64,000 bases of DNA from Marinobacter salinisoli (GCF_017301335.1 NZ_CP071247.1:2356001-2420000), one strand, 5' to 3'; shown: positions 45,505 through 54,987, counted from the stretch's first letter. A program made the numbers and translations. Notes: generated by a model not told the origin, from the letters alone.

Positions 45505-46347
45505 ATGAAGTTTACCGGTACCGAAAATTACGTAGCCACCGACGACCTGCAAATGGCCGTTAACGCAGCCATCTCGCTTCAGCGCCCGCTGTTGATTAAA
45601 GGCGAGCCGGGCACCGGTAAGACGCTCCTTGCCGAAGAAATGGCTGCGGCGCTGGGCATGAAGCTGATCCCATGGCACATCAAGTCCACCACCAAGGCTC
45701 AGCAAGGGCTTTACGAATACGATGCCGTATCTCGTCTTCGCGATTCCCAGTTGGGCGATGAGAAAGTAAATGACATTCGCAACTACATTGTGAAAGGAAA
45801 GCTCTGGGAAGCTTTTGAGGCCGACGAGCAAGTCGTGCTGCTGATTGATGAAATCGACAAGGCTGATATCGAATTTCCGAACGATCTGTTACTTGAGCTT
45901 GATCGCATGGAGTTCTTTGTTTATGAAACCCAGGAATTTGTGAAGGCGAAGCGCCGCCCAATTGTGGTCATTACCAGTAATAACGAGAAAGAGCTGCCCG
46001 ATGCCTTTCTGCGCCGTTGTTTCTTCCACTACATCAGTTTCCCCGATCACAACACCATGCAGGACATTGTCGATGTGCATTTCCCCGGTCTGCAGCAGGA
46101 AATCGTCCGGGATGCTCTGGAAGTGTTTTTTGACGTTCGCAGAGTGCCTGGCCTGAAGAAGAAGCCTTCGACTTCCGAGCTGATTGATTGGCTAAAACTG
46201 CTGATGGCCGACGAGCTGTCCGCCAAACTCTTGCAGGAGAAGGATGCCAGCAGTGCGTTGCCACCTTTGTACGGAGCGCTTGTCAAAAACGAACAGGACG
46301 TTCACCTGCTGCAGAAACTGGCATTCATGGCTCGCCGCCGCAGCTGA
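45505..46347 (+). CDS. MoxR-family AAA+ ATPase
   Basis: 280 residues: Walker A GEPGTGKTLLAEEM, Walker B VLLIDEIDKAD, sensor 1 VVITSNNEKELPDAFLRRC with the arginine finger, and a lid domain. It begins FTGTENYVATDDLQMAVNAA and matches the MoxR subgroup paired with CoxE-like vWA proteins. Such ATPases act as chaperones for vWA partners or metal-centre assembly. It sits between two vWA genes (18 and 22 bases from them), so all three are almost certainly one functional unit. Confidence 0.93.
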   Translation: MKFTGTENYVATDDLQMAVNAAISLQRPLLIKGEPGTGKTLLAEEMAAALGMKLIPWHIKSTTKAQQGLYEYDAVSRLRDSQLGDEKVNDIRNYIVKGKLWEAFEADEQVVLLIDEIDKADIEFPNDLLLELDRMEFFVYETQEFVKAKRRPIVVITSNNEKELPDAFLRRCFFHYISFPDHNTMQDIVDVHFPGLQQEIVRDALEVFFDVRRVPGLKKKPSTSELIDWLKLLMADELSAKLLQEKDASSALPPLYGALVKNEQDVHLLQKLAFMARRRS

Positions 46348-46369
46348 AACTCAGTAAGAGTCTCGCGTT

Positions 46370-47548
46370 ATGTTGATTGATTTTTTTCTTGAGGTTCGTC
46401 GGGCAAAAGTGCCTGCCAGCTTGCGCGAATTCCTGGACCTGTTGGAGGCGCTGCGCAACCGGCTGGCATTTGCCGACATGGAGGAGTTCTACTACCTGGC
46501 CCGGCTTTGTCTGGTAAAGGACGAGCGACATTTCGATAAGTTCGACAGAGCGTTCCAGGCTTATTTTGAGGGCATTGAAAATCTGGATGACCTCATGGAA
46601 CAGCTGATTCCGGATGACTGGCTGCGAGCAGAATTTGAGAAGCATTTGTCCGAGGAAGACAAGGCCAAGATCGACTCCCTGGGCGGGCTTGAGGAACTGA
46701 TCGAGACGTTCAAGAAGCGTATGGAAGAGCAGAACGAACGCCATGCCGGTGGCAACAAATGGATCGGCACGGGCGGGACGTCTCCCTTTGGCGCCAATGG
46801 CTATAACCCGGAAGGGTTCCGGATTGGCCAGAAGAATGGGCGCCACGGTCGTGCTGTAAAAGTTTGGGAAAAACGCGCTTTCAAGGATCTGGATGACAGC
46901 CTGACTCTGGGCATTCGAAACATCAAAGTGGCCCTGCGCCGGCTTCGAAAATTTGCCCGGCAGGGGGCTGCAGACCAGCTCGACATGGACGACACCATCC
47001 GCTCCACGGCGCGCAATGCAGGGTACCTGGACCTGAAAATGGTTCCGGAACGCCATAACGCGGTTAAGGTGCTGATCTTTTTTGATGTCGGGGGATCGAT
47101 GGATCCTCATATCCGGGTATGTGAGGAGCTGTTTTCAGCTGCCCGCCTTGAGTTCAAGCATATGGAATATTTCTACTTCCATAACTTCATCTACGAGAGC
47201 GTATGGACGAACAACATCCGCCGGATGAACGAAACCACCAGCACCTATGACATCCTTCACAAGTACTCGCCTGACTACAAGGTGATCTTTGTTGGAGATG
47301 CCACGATGGCACCGTACGAGATTTCCCATCCCGGTGGCTCCATCGAGCACTGGAACGAGGAAGCCGGTGCGACCTGGTTCCGGCGCATTCAGGAACATTT
47401 CCGCAAAGTGGTCTGGCTGAACCCTCTGCCTGAAAGCTATTGGGGAACCGGAGGTTCTCTTGGAATGACCAAGCAGCTGGTCAATGATCAGATGCACCCT
47501 CTGACCATTGACGGCCTCGAGTCGGCCATGAGGTACCTGAGTAAATGA
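46370..47548 (+). CDS. CoxE-like von Willebrand factor A protein
   Basis: 392 residues, no signal peptide. The N-terminal helical half (FFLEVRRAKVPASLREFLDLLEALRN) and the C-terminal vWA half are the CoxE/YehP layout. The MIDAS motif is VLIFFDVGGSMDPH (D-x-G-x-S with Gly in place of the usual first Ser), and VIFVGDATMAPYE provides the later Asp. It is a cytosolic partner for the MoxR ATPase next to it. An inverted-orientation terminator lies directly after its stop. Confidence 0.9.
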   Translation: MLIDFFLEVRRAKVPASLREFLDLLEALRNRLAFADMEEFYYLARLCLVKDERHFDKFDRAFQAYFEGIENLDDLMEQLIPDDWLRAEFEKHLSEEDKAKIDSLGGLEELIETFKKRMEEQNERHAGGNKWIGTGGTSPFGANGYNPEGFRIGQKNGRHGRAVKVWEKRAFKDLDDSLTLGIRNIKVALRRLRKFARQGAADQLDMDDTIRSTARNAGYLDLKMVPERHNAVKVLIFFDVGGSMDPHIRVCEELFSAARLEFKHMEYFYFHNFIYESVWTNNIRRMNETTSTYDILHKYSPDYKVIFVGDATMAPYEISHPGGSIEHWNEEAGATWFRRIQEHFRKVVWLNPLPESYWGTGGSLGMTKQLVNDQMHPLTIDGLESAMRYLSK

Positions 47549-47578
47549 AAAAAAGCCGATGCGGTTGAGGGCATCGGC
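47548..47578 (-). terminator. Intrinsic terminator for minus-strand transcription
   Basis: GCCGATGC (47555-47562) and GCATCGGC (47571-47578) form a perfect 8-bp stem with an 8-base loop. The A-tract at 47548-47554 becomes a run of seven U on the minus-strand transcript, the correct order for an intrinsic terminator reading leftward. On the plus strand there is no T-run after the stem, so it would not stop the CoxE-like gene's transcript. No minus-strand protein gene ends here. Confidence 0.65.
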
Positions 47579-47892
47579 AAAGCTCGGCATTTCAAACGGG
47601 GTTGCCCGAATGGGTAGTCCCGCATCTAAGATGTAGCAATTACAAGGCCACCGCATAAAATTCTCTAATAAACAGTTCGGTAGCGCTGTTTTCTGTAATT
47701 CTTTCCAGATCGATTCCTCGTCTTTCTTTTTGATATGTCAAATTAACCGACACTTCTGCCGTGGTTTGGACGGGTAGATTTCCAATTGGTGATCTGTATA
47801 CCGTTCTTGCCAGTTACCAGGTGTTACGATTTCTGCCGAAGCGTTACATAAAAATAACGACCTTCACCAGGAAGGCGGGAGGCAGGCAGAGA
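47579..47892. other. Intergenic region with possible minus-strand small RNA
   Basis: This stretch of about 314 bases separates the CoxE-like gene from the TPR/ExbD operon. I find no convincing protein gene on either strand. On the minus strand the sequence leading into the terminator contains a GC-rich imperfect hairpin (GGGACTACCC-ATTC-GGGCAACCCC, about 47597-47621). TTGACA (complement of 47736-47741) is a perfect -35 box, but the matching -10 is poor (AGGAAT after 17 bases). The plus-strand promoter of the downstream operon should also lie here. Confidence 0.4.
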
Positions 47893-48441
47893 ATGTTCGG
47901 CGCGCATTGGAATTGGACGGCCAGTTACGCCAAGCGGCACAGTATCGTGTCCATTATTTTCGTGTTGGTTATTTCTGCTTCGACCGCAGGCCAGGCATCC
48001 GATCTGGATGCCCGTATAGATGCCCTGAAAAGTCAGATTTACCAGCACAGCGCCGATGTTTTCGCCCTGCAACAGAATGTTCTGCACCCCGCCAATACCA
48101 AACTGGCAGTTTTTCTGACACTTGGAACGAGTGCTTCCCTGGATCTTGACTCCGTCGAGCTCTATCTCGATGGCAAGCCAGTGGCCTCTCACCTTTATAC
48201 CTCTCGTGAACTGGGCTCGCTTGAAAACGGCGGTGTCCAGCAACTCTTCACCGGAAACCTGGCTAACGGCGAGCATGAACTCAAGGCTGTCGTTGCAGGT
48301 CAGGCCGCCAATGATCGATACGTCCGGCGGGAATCGGATTTTCGGTTCATCAAGAAACCGGGCTCACTGAGTGTCGAACTGAACCTGCAAGCGCAGGCGC
48401 CCGATTTTGAGCCCCGTGTTGTGTTCCGTGAGTGGAAGTAA
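47893..48441 (+). CDS. Exported protein of unknown function, first gene of the TPR-ExbD-AgmX operon
   Basis: 182 residues from ATG 47893, which has GGGAGG upstream; the frame stays open to 47761 but without signal or ribosome site. A signal-type segment (HSIVSIIFVLVISASTAGQASD) is followed by a short heptad-like helix (ARIDALKSQIYQHSADVFALQQNV) and a beta-rich domain (TKLAVFLTLGTSASLDLDSVEL ... NGEHELKAVV). The last part reads like a small Ig- or AsmA-like sandwich. I do not recognise the family. It is followed after 6 bases by the TPR gene, so it belongs to that operon and probably works in the periplasm. Confidence 0.72.
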   Translation: MFGAHWNWTASYAKRHSIVSIIFVLVISASTAGQASDLDARIDALKSQIYQHSADVFALQQNVLHPANTKLAVFLTLGTSASLDLDSVELYLDGKPVASHLYTSRELGSLENGGVQQLFTGNLANGEHELKAVVAGQAANDRYVRRESDFRFIKKPGSLSVELNLQAQAPDFEPRVVFREWK

Positions 48442-48447
48442 TTGCCC

Positions 48448-50103
48448 ATGAAAGGTTCGGTCGGTAAAAAACTGGTTCTCGGGCTACTGGGGGCAGCCTT
48501 TGCTCTGGCCGCTCCGGCCAGTATTCAAGCAAAAGGGAGCTCCCCTGAAAATCTAGTGAATGGCCTGGTTCGGTTCGCTCTGGCGAGTAATCAACTGGCC
48601 CCCGTTCTGGCCCAGGTCGGTAGTCTGGAGGGGCACTCGGCGGATTTTCATCGAGCTCAAGTCTTGCTGGCAACGGGACAAACCGAGGCGGCCGTTCATC
48701 GCTTGGGTGCAGTAGTCGAAGGGGATTTCCACCGAGCGGAAGCAGCGTTGCTCCTTGGTCGAACGCTTATGGAGGACAACGCGGCGGATGCGACGAAGTG
48801 GCTTGAACTGGTCGCCCGCACGGGGCGGGGCGAGACAAAAACCGAAGCCAGCTTTTATCTTGCTGAGCGCTATCGCACCAGTGGCCGTGTTGATAAAGCC
48901 GGTGAGGTGTTGGGCAAGATTGATCCGGGTTACTGGGCGGCCGTGGGTTACTTGAATCTGGCCAGCGACTACGCCCGGGAAGACGTCAATCCGGTTCGTG
49001 CCCTGGTGGCGCTTCGTGTCGCGCTGGCGATGGCCGATGCTGATCCGCTGCAAGAGCGCCGAGAACATCTGAAAGGGGAGTTGTTGGTTCGCGCAGGGTA
49101 TCTGGCGTTCAAAAATGGCGAGTATGACAAGGCCATCAGCTTTCTGGAGCGAGTATCGCTGGAAGGCAGCAACAACTACACCGCGCAGGCACTTTATCTG
49201 CATGGCCTGGCAATGGCGGCGAAGGGAAGTCACCGAGCATCAATGCAAAGCTGGCACCGGGCGAAAAAGTACCCGTTGGCTTACCCCGGGGTCGCCGATG
49301 CCTGGATTGGCATGGGGCGCGGCTACGATCTTTCGGGCTACCTCGGCCAGGCCGGTGAGGCCTTTCTGGCCGCGACGTCTGCCTTCGAGAGTGAACGGGT
49401 CACCCTGCGTAACCTCGCCGGACAAATTCGACAGAACGGCGCTTACGCTACGTTCGTTGAAGAAGCCCGAGACAAGGGGGTGGAGTGGTTCCTTGCCGAT
49501 AACCGGATCAAAACCCAGCCACGATTGGCTTACCTGCATGAATTCCTGCAGCGAGAGGACGCCCAAAAAGCCGTTGCGCGAATGGTGGAGTTGGCTGAGC
49601 TGGAGCGTCACCTCGATCGGCAAGCGAATGATCTGGGTGTATTCACCGACGCTCTGCGTTCGCAGCTGAACACACTCGCCCAGCAGTCACCCGACGTCAT
49701 CAGCGGCGCGCTGGCCCGTCAGAAGTCGCTGTACAAAGAGCTGTCGGCGCTGTCTTCAATGGCATTGTCGCCGGGCCAAAGGGCTCAGGTTGTGGCAATG
49801 ACCGAAATCCTGACGGCGACTGCCACCGATCTGAAGTCCTTCGGGAAATCCGTCAAAAGCCAGCCTGCGATGCTTGAGCGGCAGCTTGCCAACGCGCGTT
49901 CCCAGGAAAGTTCGACTCGAAAGCTTCTCGGGAAGCTGGCCGTTCTAAGGCGAGAGGCGGCGGATCAACTTGATCGTCTTGCGCTGGCGTATGTCGCGGA
50001 GCAGGACCGCAGAATGGTTATTGTGCAGGACAAAGCGGAGCAACAGATTGCGCATCTGTACGAGTACCTGGCAGTCAGTAAGCTGGAGGGGCGTGCTCCG
50101 TGA
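48448..50103 (+). CDS. Periplasmic tetratricopeptide-repeat protein
   Basis: 551 residues from ATG 48448 (GGAAG nine bases before); a TTG two codons earlier is in frame. The N-terminus is a signal peptide (KKLVLGLLGAAFALAAPASIQA). TPR-like helical pairs follow, for example FHRAQVLLATGQTEAAVHRL, ATKWLELVARTGRGETKTEASF and LAFKNGEYDKAISFLERVSL. The C-terminal 150 residues are long charged helices (LERQLANARSQESSTRKLLGKL) likely to form a coiled coil. It overlaps the next TPR gene by four bases. It is probably a scaffold in the envelope for the TolQ/ExbD machine encoded downstream. Confidence 0.82.
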   Translation: MKGSVGKKLVLGLLGAAFALAAPASIQAKGSSPENLVNGLVRFALASNQLAPVLAQVGSLEGHSADFHRAQVLLATGQTEAAVHRLGAVVEGDFHRAEAALLLGRTLMEDNAADATKWLELVARTGRGETKTEASFYLAERYRTSGRVDKAGEVLGKIDPGYWAAVGYLNLASDYAREDVNPVRALVALRVALAMADADPLQERREHLKGELLVRAGYLAFKNGEYDKAISFLERVSLEGSNNYTAQALYLHGLAMAAKGSHRASMQSWHRAKKYPLAYPGVADAWIGMGRGYDLSGYLGQAGEAFLAATSAFESERVTLRNLAGQIRQNGAYATFVEEARDKGVEWFLADNRIKTQPRLAYLHEFLQREDAQKAVARMVELAELERHLDRQANDLGVFTDALRSQLNTLAQQSPDVISGALARQKSLYKELSALSSMALSPGQRAQVVAMTEILTATATDLKSFGKSVKSQPAMLERQLANARSQESSTRKLLGKLAVLRREAADQLDRLALAYVAEQDRRMVIVQDKAEQQIAHLYEYLAVSKLEGRAP

Positions 50104-52910
50104 AATACCTGCTGACGGCTTCTATCTGTACTTTTTGTATTTCCGTGACCGCGTTGGCGCAGGAAACTTTCCGTGTTGAGCTGGGGCGGGATGGTGAAAC
50201 CATTGGTGACATGCGCCCGGTGTTTCTGCCGTTTGAAGCCCGCCCGATGCCTGCTATCTCGCCGGCAGAAGTTGCGCGACGTTATCAGAAGCTGTTCCGT
50301 TCCTCCGATGAGCCCGAGGTTCGCATAGATGCGCTGAACCGGCTGAGCAATATCCAGAGTTTATCCGGAGAAGACATTGGCTTTACGCCAGAGGAAGAAA
50401 CGACCATTTATCGGGAGGCAATCGTCAGTTACGAGTCTATTCTCGCTCGCGGCTCCTTCAGTGGACGCCTCGACGAACTGCTGTACCAGATGGCCAAAGC
50501 CCACGCGCTGACCGGGCAGCCCGAACAATCGATCATGCGACTCAAGCAACTGGCCGGGCTTTATCCAGAATCGCCACTGGCGCCGGAAGCCAGGTTCCGG
50601 GTTGCGGAGTCGGCATTTTCCGATGGTAACTATCGGGATGCCGAAGCCCAATATCAATCAGTTCTTGAAATCGTCGACGGCGATTCCCCGTTGAGTTCGA
50701 AAGCCAGATTCATGCTCGGTTGGAGTCAATTCAAGCAGGGCGTCGGCGCATGGGATCGTGCCGCAGGCAATTTCATCACCGTGTTGGATGGTTTCCTGCC
50801 AAACCAGGAAAGCTTGCAAACGGTGGACAGGTCCAGCATCGACACCATTGACGATACCTTGCGCGTACTGGCCATGATGGCTGCCCGTACCGACGGCGCT
50901 GAACGGCTTTATGCATGGCTGAACGCCAGCGACAAGCGTCATTGGACGTACATAGTATTTGACCGTCTGGCAGATTATTACGCGGTGCTTGGCCAATACG
51001 AAGCCAGCGTTGCCGCCAATCATGCCTTTGTGCGTTATTTCCCCAATCATCCACATAATCCGGCGTTCATGGCACAAGTAGCCGATGTCTGGCAGATGGC
51101 CGGTAAGCCAGCGAAGGTGAGGGCTGCAAAAGCCGACTACGTCGCCCAGTTCGCTGCTCCGGAACTGTATCACTCACTGTCCGGTGCTGAGCAGTCGCGC
51201 TGGGTAGAGTTCAGCCGGCAACTCGGCGACTTTAACTATCATGTCGGATCCCAGGCGCTGGCAGCAGGTGACCATGCCCGTGCGCAGGAAGCCTTTTCTA
51301 CCGCGGCGAGCTTTTACGAGGCGTTGGCGGGGCGCACGGATGCCTCCGGTGAGGTGTTGCGTCTTGCAGGCGACGCACGGCTTCAGTCGGGTCAGTACCG
51401 CGCTGCCCTGATCGATTTTCAGCAGTCGGCCTACAAGTTTGGAGGTCATCCGGAGGCCGCCGATGCTGGCTGGGCCGCGATTGTTCTGCTGCGCGAGGGT
51501 CTGGATGGGCGTCGTCAGGCACCAGGATTTGTGACCAATATCGATGCCCTGGCCCACGAAGCCGAACGCTTTGGAGTCAATTTCGTTGGCGACCCTCGAT
51601 TGACTGGTTTGCTGGCGGATCTGGCGGTTCGGTGGTTCAACAAAGGCAATCTTGAGCGGGCGATTGGCAATGCCCAGAACGTCGTTGCCCGTGACGCTGC
51701 CACTGGCTCGGAACGATACGCGGCGTGGCAGGTGATGGCCAAGGCACGTCAGCAGAGGGGTGAATTCGAGCTTGCTGAGCAAGCCTGGAACAGTGTTCTA
51801 GGGGCGCTTGCCGGCGGAGAGGTGACTGCGGCCGAACCGGGAGCCGCATCAGCTGCAAAAAATCAGTTGGCGACAGTGATCTACCGTCAGGGCGAGAAAG
51901 CGGCGGAAACCCGAAACACGGACGCTGCGGTGAGGCACTTCGAGCGGATTGAAACCGTTCTGCCACATTCAGAGATAGCGATTAAAGGGCGTTACGATGC
52001 CGCCAATACCCTGTTGCTGGCACTTCAATACCCCGCCGCCATCGATGCACTGACTCGTTTCCGGCGAGATTTCCCGCGACATGCGCTTGCCGAAGACATC
52101 AGTGACAAACTGGTTTACGCCCATGTCTCTGCCGGCGACCCATCGAGTGCGGCAGAGGAATTGCTGTCTGCGGCAACAACCGAAGTGAATCCATGGCCAG
52201 CTCGCCTTAAGGCCGCCGCGCTCTATCACGAGGGCGGCGAGACCGGGCCGCGAAATCAGCTGTACAGAGCTTATCTGGGTACAAATCCAGTGGCCAACAG
52301 TGCCGACCAACACATCCTGCACCAAACCATGCGCCAACGACTGATGGAGTCGGGCGACAGTTCCCCGGACCTTCAGCAAGCACTCGTGGACAAAGAACTT
52401 GCCAGTCAGTGGCACTCCGAAGAGACCCTGGGCTGGGCAGCGCGCAGCGCGCTGATGTTAGGGGCTAGAGCCGCGGCAACCTTTACCGCAATCCGTTTAA
52501 CGCACCCGCTGGCGCAATCGCTGGACCGGAAACAGAGTGCGCTGGAGGCCGCTCGCAAGCGCTTTATCGAGGCTGAAAAGCTGGGTGATGAACTTGTCCG
52601 TTCGGAATCGCTTTTTCGTCGCGCTGAACTTTACCGGGCGCTCGCGCAGGACCTGATGGCATCGGCGGTTCCGGCGGATCTGAACGAAATGGAAGCCCTG
52701 CAGTATCAGATGCTTCTCGAGGAGGAAGCGTTTCCTTTCGAGGAAAAAGCGATTCAGTTGCACGCGGACAATCATCAGAGGATCACGGCGCTCGGATACG
52801 ACGCCTGGATAGGCAAGAGTCTTGACGCGCTGGCGCAGATGAATCCCGGTCGCTACGACCGGACAGTCCGCTGGATGACCTGGACAGTGGAGACAAACGA
52901 TGGTGCTTAA
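50100..52910 (+). CDS. Large periplasmic tetratricopeptide-repeat protein
   Basis: 936 residues starting at GTG 50100 (GTGA overlap with the preceding stop). A signal peptide (MKYLLTASICTFCISVTALAQ) is followed by many TPR/Sel1-like repeats: DELLYQMAKAHALTGQPEQS, PEARFRVAESAFSDGNYRDA, RFMLGWSQFKQG, DRLADYYAVLGQYEAS, DALTRFRRDFPRHALAEDIS and others. Spacing resembles the outer-membrane assembly TPR proteins YbgF/BamD, but the protein is several times longer. Large TPR proteins also accompany TolQ/ExbD modules in myxobacterial gliding loci. It overlaps the lipoprotein gene by 11 bases. Confidence 0.85.
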   Translation: MKYLLTASICTFCISVTALAQETFRVELGRDGETIGDMRPVFLPFEARPMPAISPAEVARRYQKLFRSSDEPEVRIDALNRLSNIQSLSGEDIGFTPEEETTIYREAIVSYESILARGSFSGRLDELLYQMAKAHALTGQPEQSIMRLKQLAGLYPESPLAPEARFRVAESAFSDGNYRDAEAQYQSVLEIVDGDSPLSSKARFMLGWSQFKQGVGAWDRAAGNFITVLDGFLPNQESLQTVDRSSIDTIDDTLRVLAMMAARTDGAERLYAWLNASDKRHWTYIVFDRLADYYAVLGQYEASVAANHAFVRYFPNHPHNPAFMAQVADVWQMAGKPAKVRAAKADYVAQFAAPELYHSLSGAEQSRWVEFSRQLGDFNYHVGSQALAAGDHARAQEAFSTAASFYEALAGRTDASGEVLRLAGDARLQSGQYRAALIDFQQSAYKFGGHPEAADAGWAAIVLLREGLDGRRQAPGFVTNIDALAHEAERFGVNFVGDPRLTGLLADLAVRWFNKGNLERAIGNAQNVVARDAATGSERYAAWQVMAKARQQRGEFELAEQAWNSVLGALAGGEVTAAEPGAASAAKNQLATVIYRQGEKAAETRNTDAAVRHFERIETVLPHSEIAIKGRYDAANTLLLALQYPAAIDALTRFRRDFPRHALAEDISDKLVYAHVSAGDPSSAAEELLSAATTEVNPWPARLKAAALYHEGGETGPRNQLYRAYLGTNPVANSADQHILHQTMRQRLMESGDSSPDLQQALVDKELASQWHSEETLGWAARSALMLGARAAATFTAIRLTHPLAQSLDRKQSALEAARKRFIEAEKLGDELVRSESLFRRAELYRALAQDLMASAVPADLNEMEALQYQMLLEEEAFPFEEKAIQLHADNHQRITALGYDAWIGKSLDALAQMNPGRYDRTVRWMTWTVETNDGA

Positions 52911-53379
52911 GCGAGAGTGTTTAACGGCCGGATTGATGGCCTTGCTTATCACCGTGGCTACCGGATGCGCGGGGCCGGCTGTGCACGCCCCCGAGCGAGA
53001 GCCGGAGAACCCTGAGTTGGCTTCTCAGTATGCCAGGGAAGGAAAGCTGGCTTTTGATGAAGGCCGAAAGCAGGCTGCAGAGTTGGCCTGGCAGCAGGCT
53101 GTGCGGCTGAATCCTGCCGATGCCGCAGTGGTGAATAACCTTGCGCTATTGAAAAAAGAAACCAAAAACTTCAACGAAGCCGTGACATTGCTGGAAACCG
53201 GTATTCGGCATTCACCCAACGTGGCGGAGCTGCATTACAACCTGGCTGTCATCGCTGAGCTGTATTTGCTGGATCTGAAGAAAGCCCTTTCGCATTACCA
53301 ACGTTATCGCGAGTTGGCGGAGCAGGAAGATAAGCGTGTGGCCGGCTGGATTGCCGATCTGGAACGGAGGCTGGACTGA
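52900..53379 (+). CDS. TPR-containing lipoprotein
   Basis: 159 residues. The lipoprotein signal is LLITVATGC with Ala at +2 (outer membrane). Two to three TPRs follow: EGKLAFDEGRKQAAELAWQQAVRLNPA, AAVVNNLALLKKETKNFNEA and AELHYNLAVIAELYLLDLKK. It resembles PilF/NlpI-type small TPR lipoproteins that act as adaptors at the outer membrane. It starts inside the end of the preceding TPR gene and is followed without a gap by the next gene, so it is co-translated. Confidence 0.85.
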   Translation: MVLKRECLTAGLMALLITVATGCAGPAVHAPEREPENPELASQYAREGKLAFDEGRKQAAELAWQQAVRLNPADAAVVNNLALLKKETKNFNEAVTLLETGIRHSPNVAELHYNLAVIAELYLLDLKKALSHYQRYRELAEQEDKRVAGWIADLERRLD

Positions 53380-53748
53380 ATGACGAGCAGCAAGCCCAGG
53401 GCAATGGGCATTGGCCGGGGTGCATGGTTGGCAATACCCGCCGTGTTCCTGCTTTCGCCCGCCGCCATGGCGGCCCCGGATGGAGCGGCCCCCCGGACAG
53501 CGGAATTCGGCTTAACGGTGGAAGGTATCTCGACCAGCGTGGGTGAGGATAACCCCAGGGTGCTATACATCCTGCCCTGGCAGCCTCCCACGTTGCCACG
53601 CCGACAGCGGCAGGAGCTGGAAAGCGCTGCACCTGCGTTGATTCAACCTGTGGATGCCGAAGCGCTCGAACGACAGCGAGCATTCCGGGAATCCCTCAAC
53701 CCCCTGACACTGATTCCCGGCCGGGAATCTGCCGTGAGCAAGCAGTAA
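53380..53748 (+). CDS. Small exported protein of unknown function
   Basis: 122 residues. A signal peptide or anchor (GAWLAIPAVFLLSPAAMAAP) precedes a short region that is poor in secondary-structure cues and rich in Pro, including VLYILPWQPPTLPRRQRQEL and RESLNPLTLIPGRE. The ATG follows the previous stop directly. I do not recognise a family. Its place between the TPR lipoprotein and the TolQ-like channel suggests a periplasmic linker or partner of that machine. Confidence 0.65.
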   Translation: MTSSKPRAMGIGRGAWLAIPAVFLLSPAAMAAPDGAAPRTAEFGLTVEGISTSVGEDNPRVLYILPWQPPTLPRRQRQELESAAPALIQPVDAEALERQRAFRESLNPLTLIPGRESAVSKQ

Positions 53749-53766
53749 TAACGGAGAGTTAAGTTA

Positions 53767-54408
53767 ATGGATACTATCGTGCGTTTTTTTCAGGAAGGCG
53801 GCCCGTTCATGTACCCCATCGCGGTGGTGTTGGTGATTGGTCTGGCCATCACCCTCGAGCGGTTCGTTTACCTGGCCTCCATGCGACATCGCAACAAGGT
53901 GGCCTTTGAACTTGGGATTCTTCCGTTGCTCCGCAAGGGGGATTACCAGCGGGCAATGAAGGCCGCGTCCAACTCCGACAGTGCCATTGCCGCCATCATG
54001 GGAGCGGGCCTCGGGCGCCTCCTTAATAACAGCCGCCGGGAGGACATTGAGTACGCGATGGAAGAGGGGCTTATGGAAGTCCTGCCCCGACTCGAAAAGC
54101 GAACGCAGTATCTGGCGACACTTGCCAATGTTGCTACGCTCCTGGGCCTGCTGGGTACCATTATTGGTCTGATCGCAGCCTTCACCGCAGTTGCTGCCGC
54201 AGATCCTTCACAAAAGGCCAGCCTGCTTTCCGAGAGTATTTCGGTTGCCATGAACACCACCGCCTTCGGCCTGATGTCTGCGATTCCTTTGCTCATGTTC
54301 CATGCGGTGCTGCAGACCAAAACCAACGAAATTGTCGACAGCTTTGAAATGGCAGGCGTCAAACTGCTCAACATGATTGCCGATCAAAAGCAGCCTGCGG
54401 TCGCTTGA
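53767..54408 (+). CDS. MotA/TolQ/ExbB proton-channel family protein
   Basis: 213 residues with three membrane helices: YPIAVVLVIGLAITLERFVYL near the start, then LATLANVATLLGLLGTIIGLIAAF and SVAMNTTAFGLMSAIPLLMF. The Thr in GTIIG and the second Thr of MNTTAFG align with the two channel Thr residues of ExbB/TolQ. The Glu just before the second Thr in ExbB (G-I-A-E-A) is Val here (S-I-S-V-A), which other family members also show. It is expected to form the pentameric stator that uses the proton gradient with the two ExbD proteins that follow. Confidence 0.93.
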   Translation: MDTIVRFFQEGGPFMYPIAVVLVIGLAITLERFVYLASMRHRNKVAFELGILPLLRKGDYQRAMKAASNSDSAIAAIMGAGLGRLLNNSRREDIEYAMEEGLMEVLPRLEKRTQYLATLANVATLLGLLGTIIGLIAAFTAVAAADPSQKASLLSESISVAMNTTAFGLMSAIPLLMFHAVLQTKTNEIVDSFEMAGVKLLNMIADQKQPAVA

Positions 54409-54456
54409 CCGGCAGTCCGCTTGCCCACTGAACTCACGCAACATGAGTAAGCAGTT

Positions 54457-54987
54457 ATGAGACGCCGACATCGACGAATTACCGGCTCCCCCGATCTCGA
54501 TATCACTGCGTTTATGAACCTGATGATTGTTCTGGTGCCTGTCCTCCTGCTGGGCATGGTGTTCAGTCAGGTTCGTATGATTGAGCTTAATTTTCCAGGA
54601 ACACAGGCCGGCGACACGCTTTCCCCGGACGAGTTCAAGCTTGTGGTGACGCTGATACCCCAGGGTATCGAAATCGGAGACAGTGAGCGTGGTGTTATCA
54701 AGGTCCTGCCGGTCCAGGATGGACAGCAGAATTACCCGGAGTTGCAACTGGTCCTTAGACAGATAAAAGCGCGCATGCCCGATAAAACCGACCTCATTCT
54801 GGAAGTCGGACCCGATATTGATTACCAGACCCTGGTGCGCACGATGGATACCGTCCGTTCCTACCCTGCAGTCGTTGCCGCGAGTGTTGTTGAAGGGGAG
54901 TTGTTCCCGGATGTCGCTCTCATGGACGCTCAGGAAGATCGCACTCTGGCCGCTACGGCTGGATTGGCGACCGGGGAGGGGGCATGA
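54457..54987 (+). CDS. ExbD/TolR-family protein with Asn at the proton-carrying position
   Basis: 176 residues: a short basic cytosolic start, one membrane helix and a periplasmic domain (about 50-165). Aligned with E. coli ExbD (DINVTPFIDVMLVLL), the helix start reads DLDITAFMNLMIVLV, so the essential membrane Asp is Asn. I checked the codon: AAC in the sequence TTTATGAACCTGATG. The periplasmic part has the ExbD pattern KLVVTLIPQGIEI ... YQTLVRTMDTVRSYP. A full-length protein with this change is probably a structural partner of the second ExbD and not a proton carrier. It overlaps the next gene by four bases. Confidence 0.88.
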   Translation: MRRRHRRITGSPDLDITAFMNLMIVLVPVLLLGMVFSQVRMIELNFPGTQAGDTLSPDEFKLVVTLIPQGIEIGDSERGVIKVLPVQDGQQNYPELQLVLRQIKARMPDKTDLILEVGPDIDYQTLVRTMDTVRSYPAVVAASVVEGELFPDVALMDAQEDRTLAATAGLATGEGA

